From assembly GCA_920105805.1 (NCBI GenBank), contig CAKKTI010000111.1, positions 3,718-39,710 on the forward strand: a DNA stretch of 35,993 nucleotides, written 5' to 3'. The position numbers and the translations under genes were made by a program. This stretch comes from Condylostoma magnum (taxonomy: Eukaryota; Ciliophora; Heterotrichea; Heterotrichida; Condylostomatidae). Below are positions 23,401 through 33,286 of the stretch, piece by piece. The notes beneath the pieces were generated by a model that was not told the origin of the DNA, did not search any database, and saw only the letters and a program-made list of their open reading frames with translations. Every line of letters starts with the position of its first letter. Position 1 is the first letter of the stretch.

Positions 23401-24773
23401 TCTACTTTTTTAAAGTGATACCCTTCTATACATTCTACACACTCCCTATAGGATCTTTCAGTGCACTGAGCACAAGTATTAAAACAAGGTAAGCATTGTC
23501 ATCAATGCATTAAATAACCTTCATCACAGCCTACTATCTCAAATTCATCTAATTATGAGTTTAATAAAGCTTAACTCATTCCCTATTACATGATTTACTT
23601 CAATTAAGAGTCATCTAAAAATTGAAGATAGATTCTTACATCGGAAAGTCGAAAGTTTGTATTATCATAATCAAAAGTTACAAAAGTTGGAATTTCTTAT
23701 CCATCACAAACTAGATTTTCTATTATTTATTAATTTATTATAAGTTGCTATGATGAATTTTTAAATATTGAAGTTACTTTTACTGTGTTTTGTTTAATTC
23801 CAAGTCCTAAAAAGTATCAACCTTCTTCTTCTAATTTAAAATCAGTGCATTCATGAAAAAAGTCGCAGTTAAAATTATTTTCAGGGGCCGGCAATTCCCT
23901 CTTTATTCTTAAAGCTAAGCCGCAATTTTTATGAAATTAAAACTTTAATTGATAGGATGACCCTGAATTCCATAAATCAATTATATCACTGGTACCATTT
24001 GATTAATTATATTTAAAGAATGTTGTTATATGATATTCTTTATCATTTTTTTCAATTTCTTAATTTTAAAATATTTTACTTGTTCTTATATCGTATAATT
24101 AATAGCTATAATCATAGTCACTAAATTTTTTTAAAGACCAAGGCATATATTAACCACAATATATTCCATTTTCCACCTTATCTTAGCACTAATACCTGTC
24201 ATTATAATAATCCCATATAACTTATTAAGACAAAACTTCCCCATTATGATATATTAAATCCATTATTACACCCATGAATTTATCTGCAATTATTAATTTT
24301 GAGTCTTTTATTTCCTCTCATATTATGCTGTCAGTTTAACTTTCATTGCATTCTAATTTACTATTACAAAATCAGCAGATTCTTATGAATTAGTTACCTC
24401 TAGATATAACAATATACCGATTAGAGGTTTAATCACATTCAAATGTTTTTACCATTGCATCTCCTGTTCATTCAAAGTGTAATTTTTTACAATCATTAAC
24501 ACATTTGAGCTCAAATAAGAATGAGCCATCCTTTTCTAATTATAGTATTGTGGAATCTAGAGGAGCACCAGCTAACATAAAGAAAGAAATACTAAAAGTT
24601 TAAGATGCTTCTTATTCGTAGAGAAATTGATTACCAAGTAGTATTTCAATAGGATCAAATTTAGAATTTGATTTATTTTATCATGTATCATTGACTACAG
24701 GATTAAATTTCTTTATAATTTATATCGGATAGGAAGTGACTATATAGAGAACTTATAGGAACAACAAGGACAT
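20479..24773 (-). CDS. Large cysteine-rich membrane protein with Myxo-disulphide repeats (contains a frame change)
   Basis: The product is about 1,420 aa. A signal peptide (MSLLFLQVLYIVTS) begins an extracellular region with LamG-like blocks and a cysteine cluster near residues 411-480 (CLPCFNTCAQC). Two Myxococcus-type disulphide repeats follow, near 680-720 (CGDGLNLGQLECDDGN then DDGCNQ) and 926-970 (CGDGLILGQVECDDGN then EDGCNQ), with furin-like cysteines between. Hydrophobic helices run from about 1186 (LLLSMVFATLIILLILC) to the end. The coding frame differs between the N-terminal third and the rest. The switch lies between about 23150 and 23215; a 17-nt intron at 23188-23204 would fit, but other GT-AG pairs do too. 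The function is unknown; a cell-surface protein is likely. The end is placed at the tandem TAA-TAA 20476-20481; TAG 20443 is an alternative. Confidence 0.78.
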
Positions 24774-25186
24774 TTTAATTACCATTAGTTAGATAAAAGA
24801 ATATTTAGAATTGCAATTATTTAAGGGCTATTTCAATAATTACTTGTTCTGAGTTATAATATTGGAGAATAATTTCCAGATTACAATTCTAATGTAATTA
24901 ATTACTTTGAAGCGCGTAGATTATATTTTGAAGAGATGCATAAAACTAATTATCAACAAGACTAGTATATTTAATCCATTTATATTTTGAAGCAAGAGAT
25001 ATTTCAAAATTAGGATAAAATTAGCTTAAGTTGTTTATAAGTTACACATCTTATCACAGAACTAAAAGTTTGGTATAGATTTACGTTAAATCTAAATAAA
25101 CTGAATTTCTTTTACCAATATTTTAATATCTATTAAATAGTTTTGTTAAGACCAATTAAAAGCTAAAAATTACACAAGTTACCTAT
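24774..25186. other. Gene-poor gap
   Basis: About 410 AT-rich bp upstream of the membrane-protein start and downstream of the phosphatase stop. No open frame with family-like sequence is visible in any frame under the ciliate code, and no tRNA arms were seen. The word TATATTTTGAAG occurs twice, about 90 bp apart (near 24925 and 24985). It probably holds the promoter of the minus-strand membrane-protein gene. Confidence 0.45.
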
Positions 25187-26281
25187 CTACCCTCTCCACT
25201 CATTTCCAATAAAATCATCAGCATAATCTTAGTAAAAAGTATCCATATGGAACGTCCTCCTGTTAATAACTCTTACATCCTCAGCCATAGCTAGCACCTT
25301 CAAATAATCAATAAGATTCTACAACTCCCTATCCTGCCTATCCTGATACCACGATATAATCGGCACTCCATTATTAAGCTAATATGCAAAACTATAAGCT
25401 GCATTATCAACAATAACAATATCCTTCATCCTCCTATTCGCTAAAATCCTTAAATCCTTTATATAAACTCCATCCATCACAACACAATTCTCTCTGTACA
25501 ATCTATGATGGATTAAAGTATGTGTAGGATCTAAGTAATTCAGTACTTAATCAGCATAGCACTTATGACTCGCAGTAAAAACAATAACCTCAAAATTCCA
25601 AGAAGCCTCTTACAGCACTTCTTGCACAAAAGGTCTTATGTTAATCCCAGCATTGATAACCTACCCAGTAGAGAAAGTAATGGGCAGTACTACATCAGCC
25701 TCAAGTACATTATCACAGCAATGTACTAAGGTTTCATCTAGGTCAAAAACTAGTGTTTTTTTATACTCAAAGCCTTATCTCCTCGGTAAAGCTACGATTT
25801 TCTACTTTAGCTGCTCAGAATCAACAGGCCGCAAATTTTTTACGAATTTCATAGCTTGAAAAGTTTGAAAAAGATGCTCTTTATACGCGGCTTCTCCTGT
25901 TTTAGTGACATCCCTCCTTACCTGTGTGACTACTTTCTGCAAATTAACAGCAGATTATACGTTTCTCTGGCCTTAAGTCCTCAGCAAGGTCCTACCCTTA
26001 GGCGATTAAACCTAATGAAGATTCTGATGTGACATTCTATGCATAACAGCTCTTGGCTTTTAATTTTCTTGAAACTTCCCGCGCTGCTTCGGTGTGTCTG
26101 GAAAACTGAACTGTTTTCCTTACTTCGGTGAGTTTATGGAAATCTGTGTATTCTAGGGGCTCCCGACCTTCTGGCTCTCTTCTCTTGCACCGTTCTCTGC
26201 TGTATCTGCTACCTGTACTTCCAACTGCTTTCTCCTAACCCGCCTCAAACTACGTCTTTGGCTGACCACTTACTAAGACAT
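25187..26281 (-). CDS. FCP1/SCP-type (NLI-interacting factor-like) HAD phosphatase
   Basis: The protein is 364 aa. Residues 1-150 are a basic, Gln/Arg/Lys-rich, low-complexity extension. The catalytic domain follows, with LVFDLDETLVHC near residue 177, the DxDxT motif whose first Asp is the phospho-acceptor in FCP1/SCP phosphatases. Then come INIRPFVQEVL, FEVIVFTASHKCYADQVLN, HHRLYRENC, YIKDLRIL and IVIVDNAAYSFAYQLNNGVP, which carries the HAD motif with its Asp. These enzymes dephosphorylate Ser residues, classically of the Pol II CTD; other family members (Dullard-type) act elsewhere, so the substrate is open. The domain ends NEWRG at TAG 25187-25189. The start codon lies only 23 bp downstream of the tandem stop of the TPR gene on the same strand. 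Confidence 0.93.
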
Positions 26282-26307
26282 TTCTAATTAAAAAATTAAC
26301 GATTTTA

Positions 26308-28278
26308 CTACAGTTATCATCTATTACTCTTATCAAGCTCCAAGGCTAGGGAATAATCCGTGATTGCCCGTTCCAGTTGACCTAGATTATCATAGCAACA
26401 TCCTCTATTGAAGTAAGCATTGGCATTGCTGCTGTCAATTTAAACTACATCTGAGAAATCTTTCACTGCCTTTTCATACTCCCCCATTCTCTCATAACTA
26501 ATCCCTCTATTATGCAAGGCATGCACATTCCCCGGGTCTATCTCAAGCACTGATGAGTAATCCTTTACAGCTTCTTAGTACTTAGACATCTTAGCACTGC
26601 AAAAAGCGCGGTTATTCAGTGCTTTTACATTTTCCCCGGAAATCTGCATTTCTTAAGAGTAGTCTTCCACTGCCTTTTCGTAGTTTTCAAGCTTTCTCCA
26701 AGTAAGTCCTCTATTTGCGTATATAACTGGGTTGGTGGGATCTAACTAAATTGCTCTTTCAAAGTCTTACAGTGCCTCGTTATACATTTGTACGTTTTGT
26801 AGGCAGCAGCCTCTGTTATGCCAGTATACTGAGTTTTCAGGGTCTAGTTTGAGGCTATTGCTGAAATCTCTTAAGGCGCTTTAGTGCTCATTTAGTCTGT
26901 CTCAAACTAGTCCTCGTCCGTTGTAGCTGGGAGCATAGTACTCGTCTAGTTCTAAAACTCTGTTAAACGCCTGCAGACCAGAGTCAAGTTTCCCTGTTTT
27001 TTCGTATAAAGTGCCAAGATGGTGCAGTGCGTTTATGTTATCAGGCTGGATTTCCAGAGATTGTAAGTAATCTTATTCAGCGTTGTGGTTTTAACCTATC
27101 TGGTCCCAGCAAAATGCCCTGTTGTACAAAGCCTTGAAGTGTCTAGGGTCTATTTATAGTGCATTTGTATAATCTTATATAGCCTTTTGATAATCTCGTA
27201 GTTTCCTGTATGCAAAGCCGCGATTATGGTAAAAATCTGCCCTGTTTGGCTCTAAATTGATAGAAATGCTGAAATCTTTTATTGCATTTTGATAATCTCC
27301 CTTCCTATCGTATGAAATTCCACGGTTGTAGTAAGCAAAGGCGTTTTAAGGGTCTAGTGTGATAGCTGTTGAGTAGTCTTATATAGCCTTCTCAAATTAC
27401 CCGATTTTGTCGTATGCAAAGGCGCGGTTGAATACAGCTTTGAAGTGATCTGGTTGGATTTATAAAGCTTTTGAGTAATTGCGAATTGCTCCTTCAAAAT
27501 CTCCTCGTTGTCTGCTGGCATAGCCCTAGGCGTGGTACTTATCTGCCTCTTTATCGTTTTTTAATTAACTGCGCTCACTTAGTATTGAGACCTGGTTTAG
27601 ACTTGTATCTTCACGGGATATGGGAGTCTTGACGTGGTGGGATAAGTCACGTTCAGATACTTAGGGAGAGTGTATTGCAGTTTGTTAGGTTGATGGATTG
27701 TCAATAAGGACTTAGTCTGGGGTGTAGCGAGGAGGGACGATTCCGAAAGGGTCAGAATCATCCGAATTCCCCTAAAACTACTGCTTAGTAACCCTTTTAC
27801 TCGGACTACCCAACCTATCAGTATCTTTTTCCAATGCCATCGAATAATCTTCAATAGCCTATGCGAAATTTCCTTTTCTATTTTAACAAGCTCCTCTAGC
27901 ATAGGCTGCATTTACGTGATTTGGATCTAGTTCCAGTACTCTTGTGAAATCCTCAATGGCATTATCCAACTCCCCTAATTTTTCATTAGCACATCCTCTC
28001 AGATAAAAAGCACCGGCATGATTCGGGTCTAAATTAATCAAATCCTCGCAATCCTGCAATGCATCTTCATACATCCCCTTTTTCATATACGCTGAGGCCC
28101 TTATAAAGTACGCCTTTGTATGTTTTGGATCATTACTTAAAGTATTTGAACAAATTCTTACTAAATTATCTACATCGGCCACTGGCCGCATTTACCTAGA
28201 ATCAAATTTTGAGGCTTAGAGCACTCTTCTACGCTGTACCGCGTCTCTTAAAAGCTCTGTTTCTAATTAATCACTCAT
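26308..28278 (-). CDS. Protein of about 15 tetratricopeptide repeats
   Basis: The protein is 656 aa made almost wholly of 34-residue TPR units. I count about 15, each ending in a Y/F-S-x-A-L-x-L-D-P type helix junction, for example NAFAYYNRGISYDRKGDY and NVHALHNRGISYERMGEY. A non-repeat insert rich in Ser/Pro/Thr lies between repeats 3 and 4 (about 27570-27800). TPR arrays form a superhelical scaffold that binds peptide partners; the partner is unknown. There is no catalytic domain, signal peptide or membrane segment. At DNA level this is a diverged 102-bp tandem repeat, so unequal exchange could change the copy number. The end is TAG 26308-26310 followed at once by TAA 26305-26307. A TGA-TAA pair three codons earlier (26314-26319) is the alternative, ending at LDKSNR. 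Confidence 0.92.
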
Positions 28279-28949
28279 TTCAATCGAGATAAATATGTTT
28301 AGCAGAAGTATTATGTGGGATAAGGAATTGTTTTGTAAACGGTAAATGTTTTTAAGATATAAAGTTATGCAAGCATTTGGGTAGAAAAGAGCTAATATAT
28401 AGTAAAAATCTCAAATTAGGATTCAACATCAATTATGAGAAGCAATAATACAGTTAAATTTGTAGGGTCTTTTGTAAGTTTAGTAAGAAAAATAAAGCTA
28501 AAAGCACTTTTTGTTTATGAATGGAATTAATAGTAAGCACTATATGAATAATATTAGATTTTTAAATTATTGAGCACTTGGATAACTTTAAGCAATCAGT
28601 TAGATCTAAACTTGTATAAATTACGTTTATTACATAGTAAGTTTAATCAAATTAGCCATGTGGATTAATTAAGGATAGTTTGTTGATAAGCCATATAGTT
28701 TTTAGACTAATAGGTCTTTTATAAAAAGAAGAGTAAATAAATTGAAACAATACACTAAAATTTGCCTAATAACCATAATTACACTACTTCTTTTAATTGC
28801 TATCAATTAACTCGTGGAAGTACAGTAATTTGAATAAGGGTTTTACAAAATATCTAAAGCCCATACTTTTAAACAAAGAATACCAATATTTTTATACTTA
28901 TATTTACTGCATATTTAAGCATTTCAAAATTAGCATAACAATAAATAAA
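28279..28949. other. 670-bp gene-free stretch
   Basis: This is the longest gap in the window, between the divergent TPR and Myb start codons. I read all frames under the ciliate code and found no protein-like sequence, and no tRNA cloverleaf, rRNA or repeat. It is very AT-rich. It must contain the promoters of both flanking genes. A short non-coding RNA gene cannot be excluded by eye. Confidence 0.5.
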
Positions 28950-29915
28950 ATGTCCTAATATCCATTCAACTTTGGGTATCCCTAATACACTTACTAAATA
29001 CCACCTTAATTTTACTAATGGGCTCCAATAGCAATTCCCCCAGTAGAAGTTTAACCCTAAAGCCTTTCCCTCCCTCTCTAAGCCTACCCTCAGCCCTAAG
29101 TCCTCCCACAGGAGATCATTAAATCCGAGGAACCAGTCACAAAAGTTCCTAAGCCCCAACCTAAATCTGCTCCCTAATAACCCAAGAAGCGTTACAAAAG
29201 AACATGGAGCAACTAGGAAGTCAAGCATCTATACAGCATTTGCACAGAATACTGTCAGAAATACAACAAATCAATGGATAGTCTTAGCTTCTCCGACTTC
29301 GAAATCATCTCCACTCAAACAAAGCAAAATCCAAATCAATGCATGTTAAAAGCAAACGAAATAATCACAAGCGGCACTTTAAAGTCCGGAGTATGGCTAA
29401 GTTAAGAAGACTAAATGCTGTAAAGCTTAATAAGACAAGGCGGAAAGCGATGGGGTGAAATAGCAAACCAGCTAAATGACGAATTTCATCGTGGGTTTAG
29501 AATTAGAAGTGGAAAACAGGCAAAGGAAAGATGAAATAATCATCTTAATCCTCAGATTAACAAAGGCCCGTGGACTTTGCAGGAAGATCTTATTTTATTA
29601 GAAAGTCACAAGAAACTTAAGAATCGGTGGTCTCTGATTGCGAAGGAGTTGGAAAATAGAACGGAGTCTGCTATTAAGAACAGAGTGAAAAGCCTATTGA
29701 ATAATTCTATGCTCGATTTAGAATTTTCTGTGGATCCGGAAAAGGCCTTAGATAAGTTGATTCTGAGGCTAAAAATAGAGATTTCCGGGTTCACTCAAGC
29801 GCATGAGAGTGCTAGTCCTCCAAGCGGGCAAGAACTGACTGTGAAGCCTCAGAGCAGTAGAAAAATTAATTTCTCAAGTGCATCGGAAATGACAAGCGAG
29901 TTGGCTTATAAATAG
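28950..29915 (+). CDS. Myb/SANT-repeat DNA-binding protein
   Basis: The protein is 321 aa. The first 75 residues are Pro/Gln/Tyr-rich (TYQIPPQFYQWAPIAIPP), followed by a basic stretch KKRYKRTW. Residues about 82-140 look like a degenerate first Myb repeat. Two good repeats follow: GVWLSQEDQMLQSLIRQGGK...RWGEIANQL (about 143-200) and GPWTLQEDLILLESHK...RWSLIAKEL...RTESAIKNRVKSLL (about 205-253), with the Trp spacing of R2R3-type domains. Such proteins bind DNA as transcription factors, CDC5-like splicing factors or telomere-like binders. The R2R3 layout favours a transcription factor, but this is inference. The C-terminus is polar. Stop TAG 29913-29915; the convergent PDI gene ends about 20-26 bp on. 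The longest standard-code ORF covers only the C-terminal third, because upstream Gln codons are TAA/TAG and a Trp is TGA. Confidence 0.9.
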
Positions 29916-29941
29916 ATTTTAATTTAAAAAATTAACTAAAA

Positions 29942-31348
29942 TCATAGTTCTGACCTAGCTAGAGCTACTTCATGATCAGCCATAAACTTCCAAATGTCTT
30001 CAACGGTGTGTTTTCCTGTATATTTTATGAAATGGGCTTGGTTCTTTGGGTAAAATAGTATTGTTGGGTATTCTGTTATGGGAACATCTTTTACCTCATT
30101 CTCCATTCCGTCAATCTAGGCTACTATATATCCTCCATTTTCTTTGGATTTTTGACCCAATTATTGCCAGGTTTCTCTCAGTTCCCTGCATATAAGACAC
30201 CAAGGAGCATAGAATTAAACAATAACAGGCGTTTCACCTTTAGTAATTTGGTTATAATTCAAGCTTACAAGAGTTTATACAGGATTATCAGGGAAATCCT
30301 CAGGTATCTTCTAACTTTTATAATACGGAGTTAATTTGCCTTCAATAGCATCGTTTATACTCTTAACCAGTTCACTTACATCACTACTAAAAGGTATGCT
30401 AAATTTCTAGCTTTACTCCTCGGGCTCTTATAACACCAAGGTTAAGGAAACTTCTTCTATTTTGATTCCGTAGTACTCAGCAATTCTAGGATTATCTTCT
30501 AAATCTCCGTATAAAATATGAATATTCTGTGGTAAATTTTTAGCTAGATCTTACCCTATTAAATCATATCTTTAAGCCTCGGGCCTTAACCTATGAAAGA
30601 TAAGGAAATCTTTACTATAATTAAATGCCAGTTACAGACTATTATGCTCTAATTTATTCAATTTCTACAACTTATTCCTCCGTACAAACTCATACAAATT
30701 TTTAGTGGTGAGTTCTCCTTCAAACACAGCAGCAAAATTTCCCTTTAAGACTGCAATTTGCCCCTTATGAATTCCGAACTCCTCCAGTATAGTTTCATCC
30801 GTAACCACTAAGCTTGGGAAGTCGAATCCCTTAGCCACTTACTCCATTACAACTAGCTTATTACTATTTGCCTCGTCACTCAGCACAAGCAGTATATCCT
30901 CCCTAGAAAAAATCTTATTAAACAAATTTTTAGTAGGAATTTACTTAACCATCTACCCCTCTCTCTTCTACACCCAATTCAGCATTTCATTATAACTTTT
31001 CTCCCCTGTATACTCCATCATTACTTTATTAGAAAAGAACCTTAAATCAGGAAGATCATTAATATCAAAAGCAGCCGGGATGTGTTTGTTCCCGCTTATA
31101 TCAAAAAGAGCCAGTTTTATAGTAGAGTTTTTAGAAGCAAGGTTATCAGCTAGCTTTTAATAACTACTTTTCATCCGCCTGTAGTGTCCGCACATTGGCG
31201 CGTAAAAATTGACTAGGAGGTACTCATTTTGACTGATTGCATCCATAAAATCAATATCATCTAGCATTATCATATTCTTGTAAACTGGTATATCCTACGA
31301 TTGAACCTAAGTCAGAATGGTTAAAGTTACGTGTAAAAACGAAGCCAT
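29942..31348 (-). CDS. PDI: Protein disulphide isomerase with one dithiol and one monothiol active site
   Basis: The product is 468 aa if TGA 29942-29944 is the stop, or 470 aa if TAG 29936-29938 is. A short signal peptide (MASFLHVTLTILTQVQSQ) leads to a thioredoxin domain with NFYAPMCGHYRRM near residue 50. The usual CGHC is CGHY, so the resolving Cys is lost. Two thioredoxin-like b-type domains follow without active-site Cys. The C-terminal domain has VQFYAPWCLICREL near residue 381, an intact CxxC (CLIC), plus EYPTILFYP with its cis-Pro. The a-b-b'-a' order is that of classical ER PDIs, which form and rearrange disulphides. Termination at TGA would leave ...ARSEL, resembling the KDEL-type ER-retrieval signal; reading TGA as Trp would bury it as ...RSELWF. 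It is divergent from the next gene with 19 bp between start codons. Confidence 0.92.
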
Positions 31349-31367
31349 TTTATAAATTAAGCGTATT
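31349..31367. promoter_or_regulatory. 19-bp divergent intergenic region (PDI / inositol phosphatase)
   Basis: The sequence between the two opposed ATGs is only tttataaattaagcgtatt. It contains TATAAATTA, a TATA-like word readable on both strands. Both start codons are well supported: a signal peptide begins at the PDI start, and a continuous frame leads into the 5-phosphatase domain. Using the phosphatase Met8 would widen the gap to only 40 bp. Confidence 0.5.
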
Positions 31368-32519
31368 ATGGAAGAGTCCAAGTAACACATGCGTCCACTT
31401 ACTATCGCTCCTGGCCGTGTTAATTAAATTCTGCCAGCAAATGCACAGTCTCAGCCTTAGTATAGCTAAGAAATTACTGATTTAATACACCAAACACCAG
31501 GTGAGAACTCTACTTTAGTTTTAAATAAACCGTGGGCATTTTATGGAGAACCTTTAAGCGATGCTGTGAGCTCGTAGTAAATAAGAATTCTTGCACTGAC
31601 GTATAACATGTTTGGGTAGAAGCCTACTGCTGATATAAGAAAACTGCTAAAACCTGAAATCTAGCATCATATATACCTCATAGGCAGTTAAGAGTGTCTT
31701 AGATCAATTGGAAAATCCCTACTAAATGAAGATAAGCAAGAATGAGAAGTCCTTATATAGAAATGTTTAGGTCCTCGTTACATTTTAGTCAAATCTGCTA
31801 CTTTAGGAGCAATTCATTTAGTTATGTTTGCCCATATACGAATTTATGAGTATATTACCGATATAAGGGTGGATTCAGTCAAAACTGGTATCGGTAATTT
31901 AATCAGTAACAAAGGGGCGGTGGGTATGAGCTTTTATATAGGTAACGAGTCCTTTATGGTAGTTTCTTGTCACTTGGCATCAGGACAGCACCACGTTATG
32001 AAACGAAACTCTGACTTTTAAAGAATTGACCGATAATTGAATTTATTTAGAGACTCTGCAGATTGTGAACTAGCATCAGAACGGGCAGATGTAGTTATTT
32101 GAATGGGGGATCTTAACTACAGAATAAATGGTACACGGTAAGATGTTACCTTTTTATTACAAGAAGGAGTGATTGAGCCTTTGAAAAGATCAGATTAGTT
32201 TTCATAGTAAAAGAATGAAGGTAACGTTGCCTTTGGGTTCAGTGAAGGAGATATAAGATTCCTTCCTACTTATAGATTTGACCCTAATACTTGTAATTAT
32301 GATACAAGTAAGAAGAAAAGAATACCAGCATGGACAGATAGGATTCTGTATAAGTCCAAGAAAAATGATTTACAGTAATTAAATTATGATGGAAACATGC
32401 AGTATAGTGTAAGTGATCATAAAGCTGTTATTGCACAGTTTGTATTCAATTGGAATCCTGTTATAAGAGAAGATTCTAGCAGCACTATTGTTAAAAGTTC
32501 AGCTTGTAGTGTATTTTAA
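31368..32519 (+). CDS. Inositol polyphosphate 5-phosphatase
   Basis: The protein is 383 aa, about one catalytic domain plus an 80-residue leader, with no accessory domain. The 5-phosphatase motifs appear in order: [19 protein letters not shown] (the Glu is a metal ligand), [34 protein letters not shown] around residue 244-252 (catalytic Asp and Asn), [18 protein letters not shown] and SDHKAV (catalytic His). It removes the 5-phosphate from phosphoinositides or soluble inositol phosphates and so acts in membrane traffic or calcium signalling; the substrate class cannot be told from sequence. The Trp of the catalytic motif VIWMGD is encoded by TGA 32100. The likely end is TAA 32517-32519 (SACSVF). 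The next in-frame TAA is at 32553, over the convergent gene's stop. Confidence 0.95.
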
Positions 32520-32551
32520 CTTCATACTGATTTAAGTAATATTTTTCCATA

Positions 32552-33241
32552 TTAAATAACAAAATTATTAGCTTACATAAAAGCTTGTATTTTTCCTAAA
32601 ACAGCATTGCAATTGCTACAGTAATGCACGTATATTGGGGCATTGAATACTTCTCCTGAAGCACAAAAGCAGATTTTTTGTAGAACTGAGTCTTATCTTT
32701 ACTCTTACAGCTCGACTCTGCTTTCTAAAACTAATCCGCAATTTCTACAAAGCATTTTCATAGCATGACTGCTTGATTGTAAAAGACTACTACTACTGCT
32801 TTTATCAGTAAAGAGTAATTTACTTGAACGTTTAATATTAGGATCTTCATTTTCTTAAGAAAATGTGCTAAGTCTTCCTGATTATCCAGAGTTAGGAGCT
32901 ATTGTAGAAGCATTAGAAGTCTATTTTTACTGATTTGTTATTTTTCCTCGTAGTACTCTTGTTACTTTAGAGTCTTCTTGTATGTCTTCGACTTCTATTA
33001 AATCCATTTCAAGTATTTTATCGTTGCTCTCTTCCTCCCCTTTATCTGTCTGTTGCTTTATGGGAGTTAAATTTAGTTATTTCAGAGGAGTGTTTTAGAT
33101 TACCAGGCTTGGTTATCTTCTGTGCTTGGGGGATATTTATGTAATAGTTGCCCTATTGCTTAAAGGAGATGTTTGTGTTGATGGCTTTTCAGGAGGCCTA
33201 GGAATATGCAGATCTAGGTTAGTTCCAAATTACCTGTTCAT
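32552..33241 (-). CDS. Mis18/Yippee-like zinc-binding protein (tentative)
   Basis: The protein is 229 aa. The first 145 residues are polar and disordered-looking (Gln/Ser/Thr/Pro and acidic). The C-terminal 70 residues carry two CxxC knuckles, MLCRNCGLVLESRVE and VHYCSNCNAVLGK, with ICFCASGE between them. This spacing and the GLVLE/AVLGK context recall the zinc-bound beta-fold shared by Mis18 and Yippee proteins. Mis18 proteins help load the centromeric histone; Yippee-type domains also occur in unrelated ligand-binding proteins, so the function is open. No membrane segment is visible. Stop TAA 32552-32554; the convergent phosphatase ends 32 bp away. The start lies 45 bp from the nucleoporin start. 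Confidence 0.6.
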
Positions 33242-33286
33242 TTTTAAATTTTTAGTAGTTAAAGAATTTATCAAGGCGGTAAAATA
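33242..33286. promoter_or_regulatory. 45-bp divergent intergenic region
   Basis: This short AT-rich spacer lies between opposed start codons of the zinc-protein and nucleoporin genes. It contains TTTTAAATTTTT and no motif I can name. Promoter role by position only. Confidence 0.4.

Noticed and set aside
24774-25186. tRNA or small RNA gene in the gap
   Set aside because: No B-box-like GGTTCGAATCC sequence and no cloverleaf pairing were seen; the repeated TATATTTTGAAG word alone is too short to mean anything.
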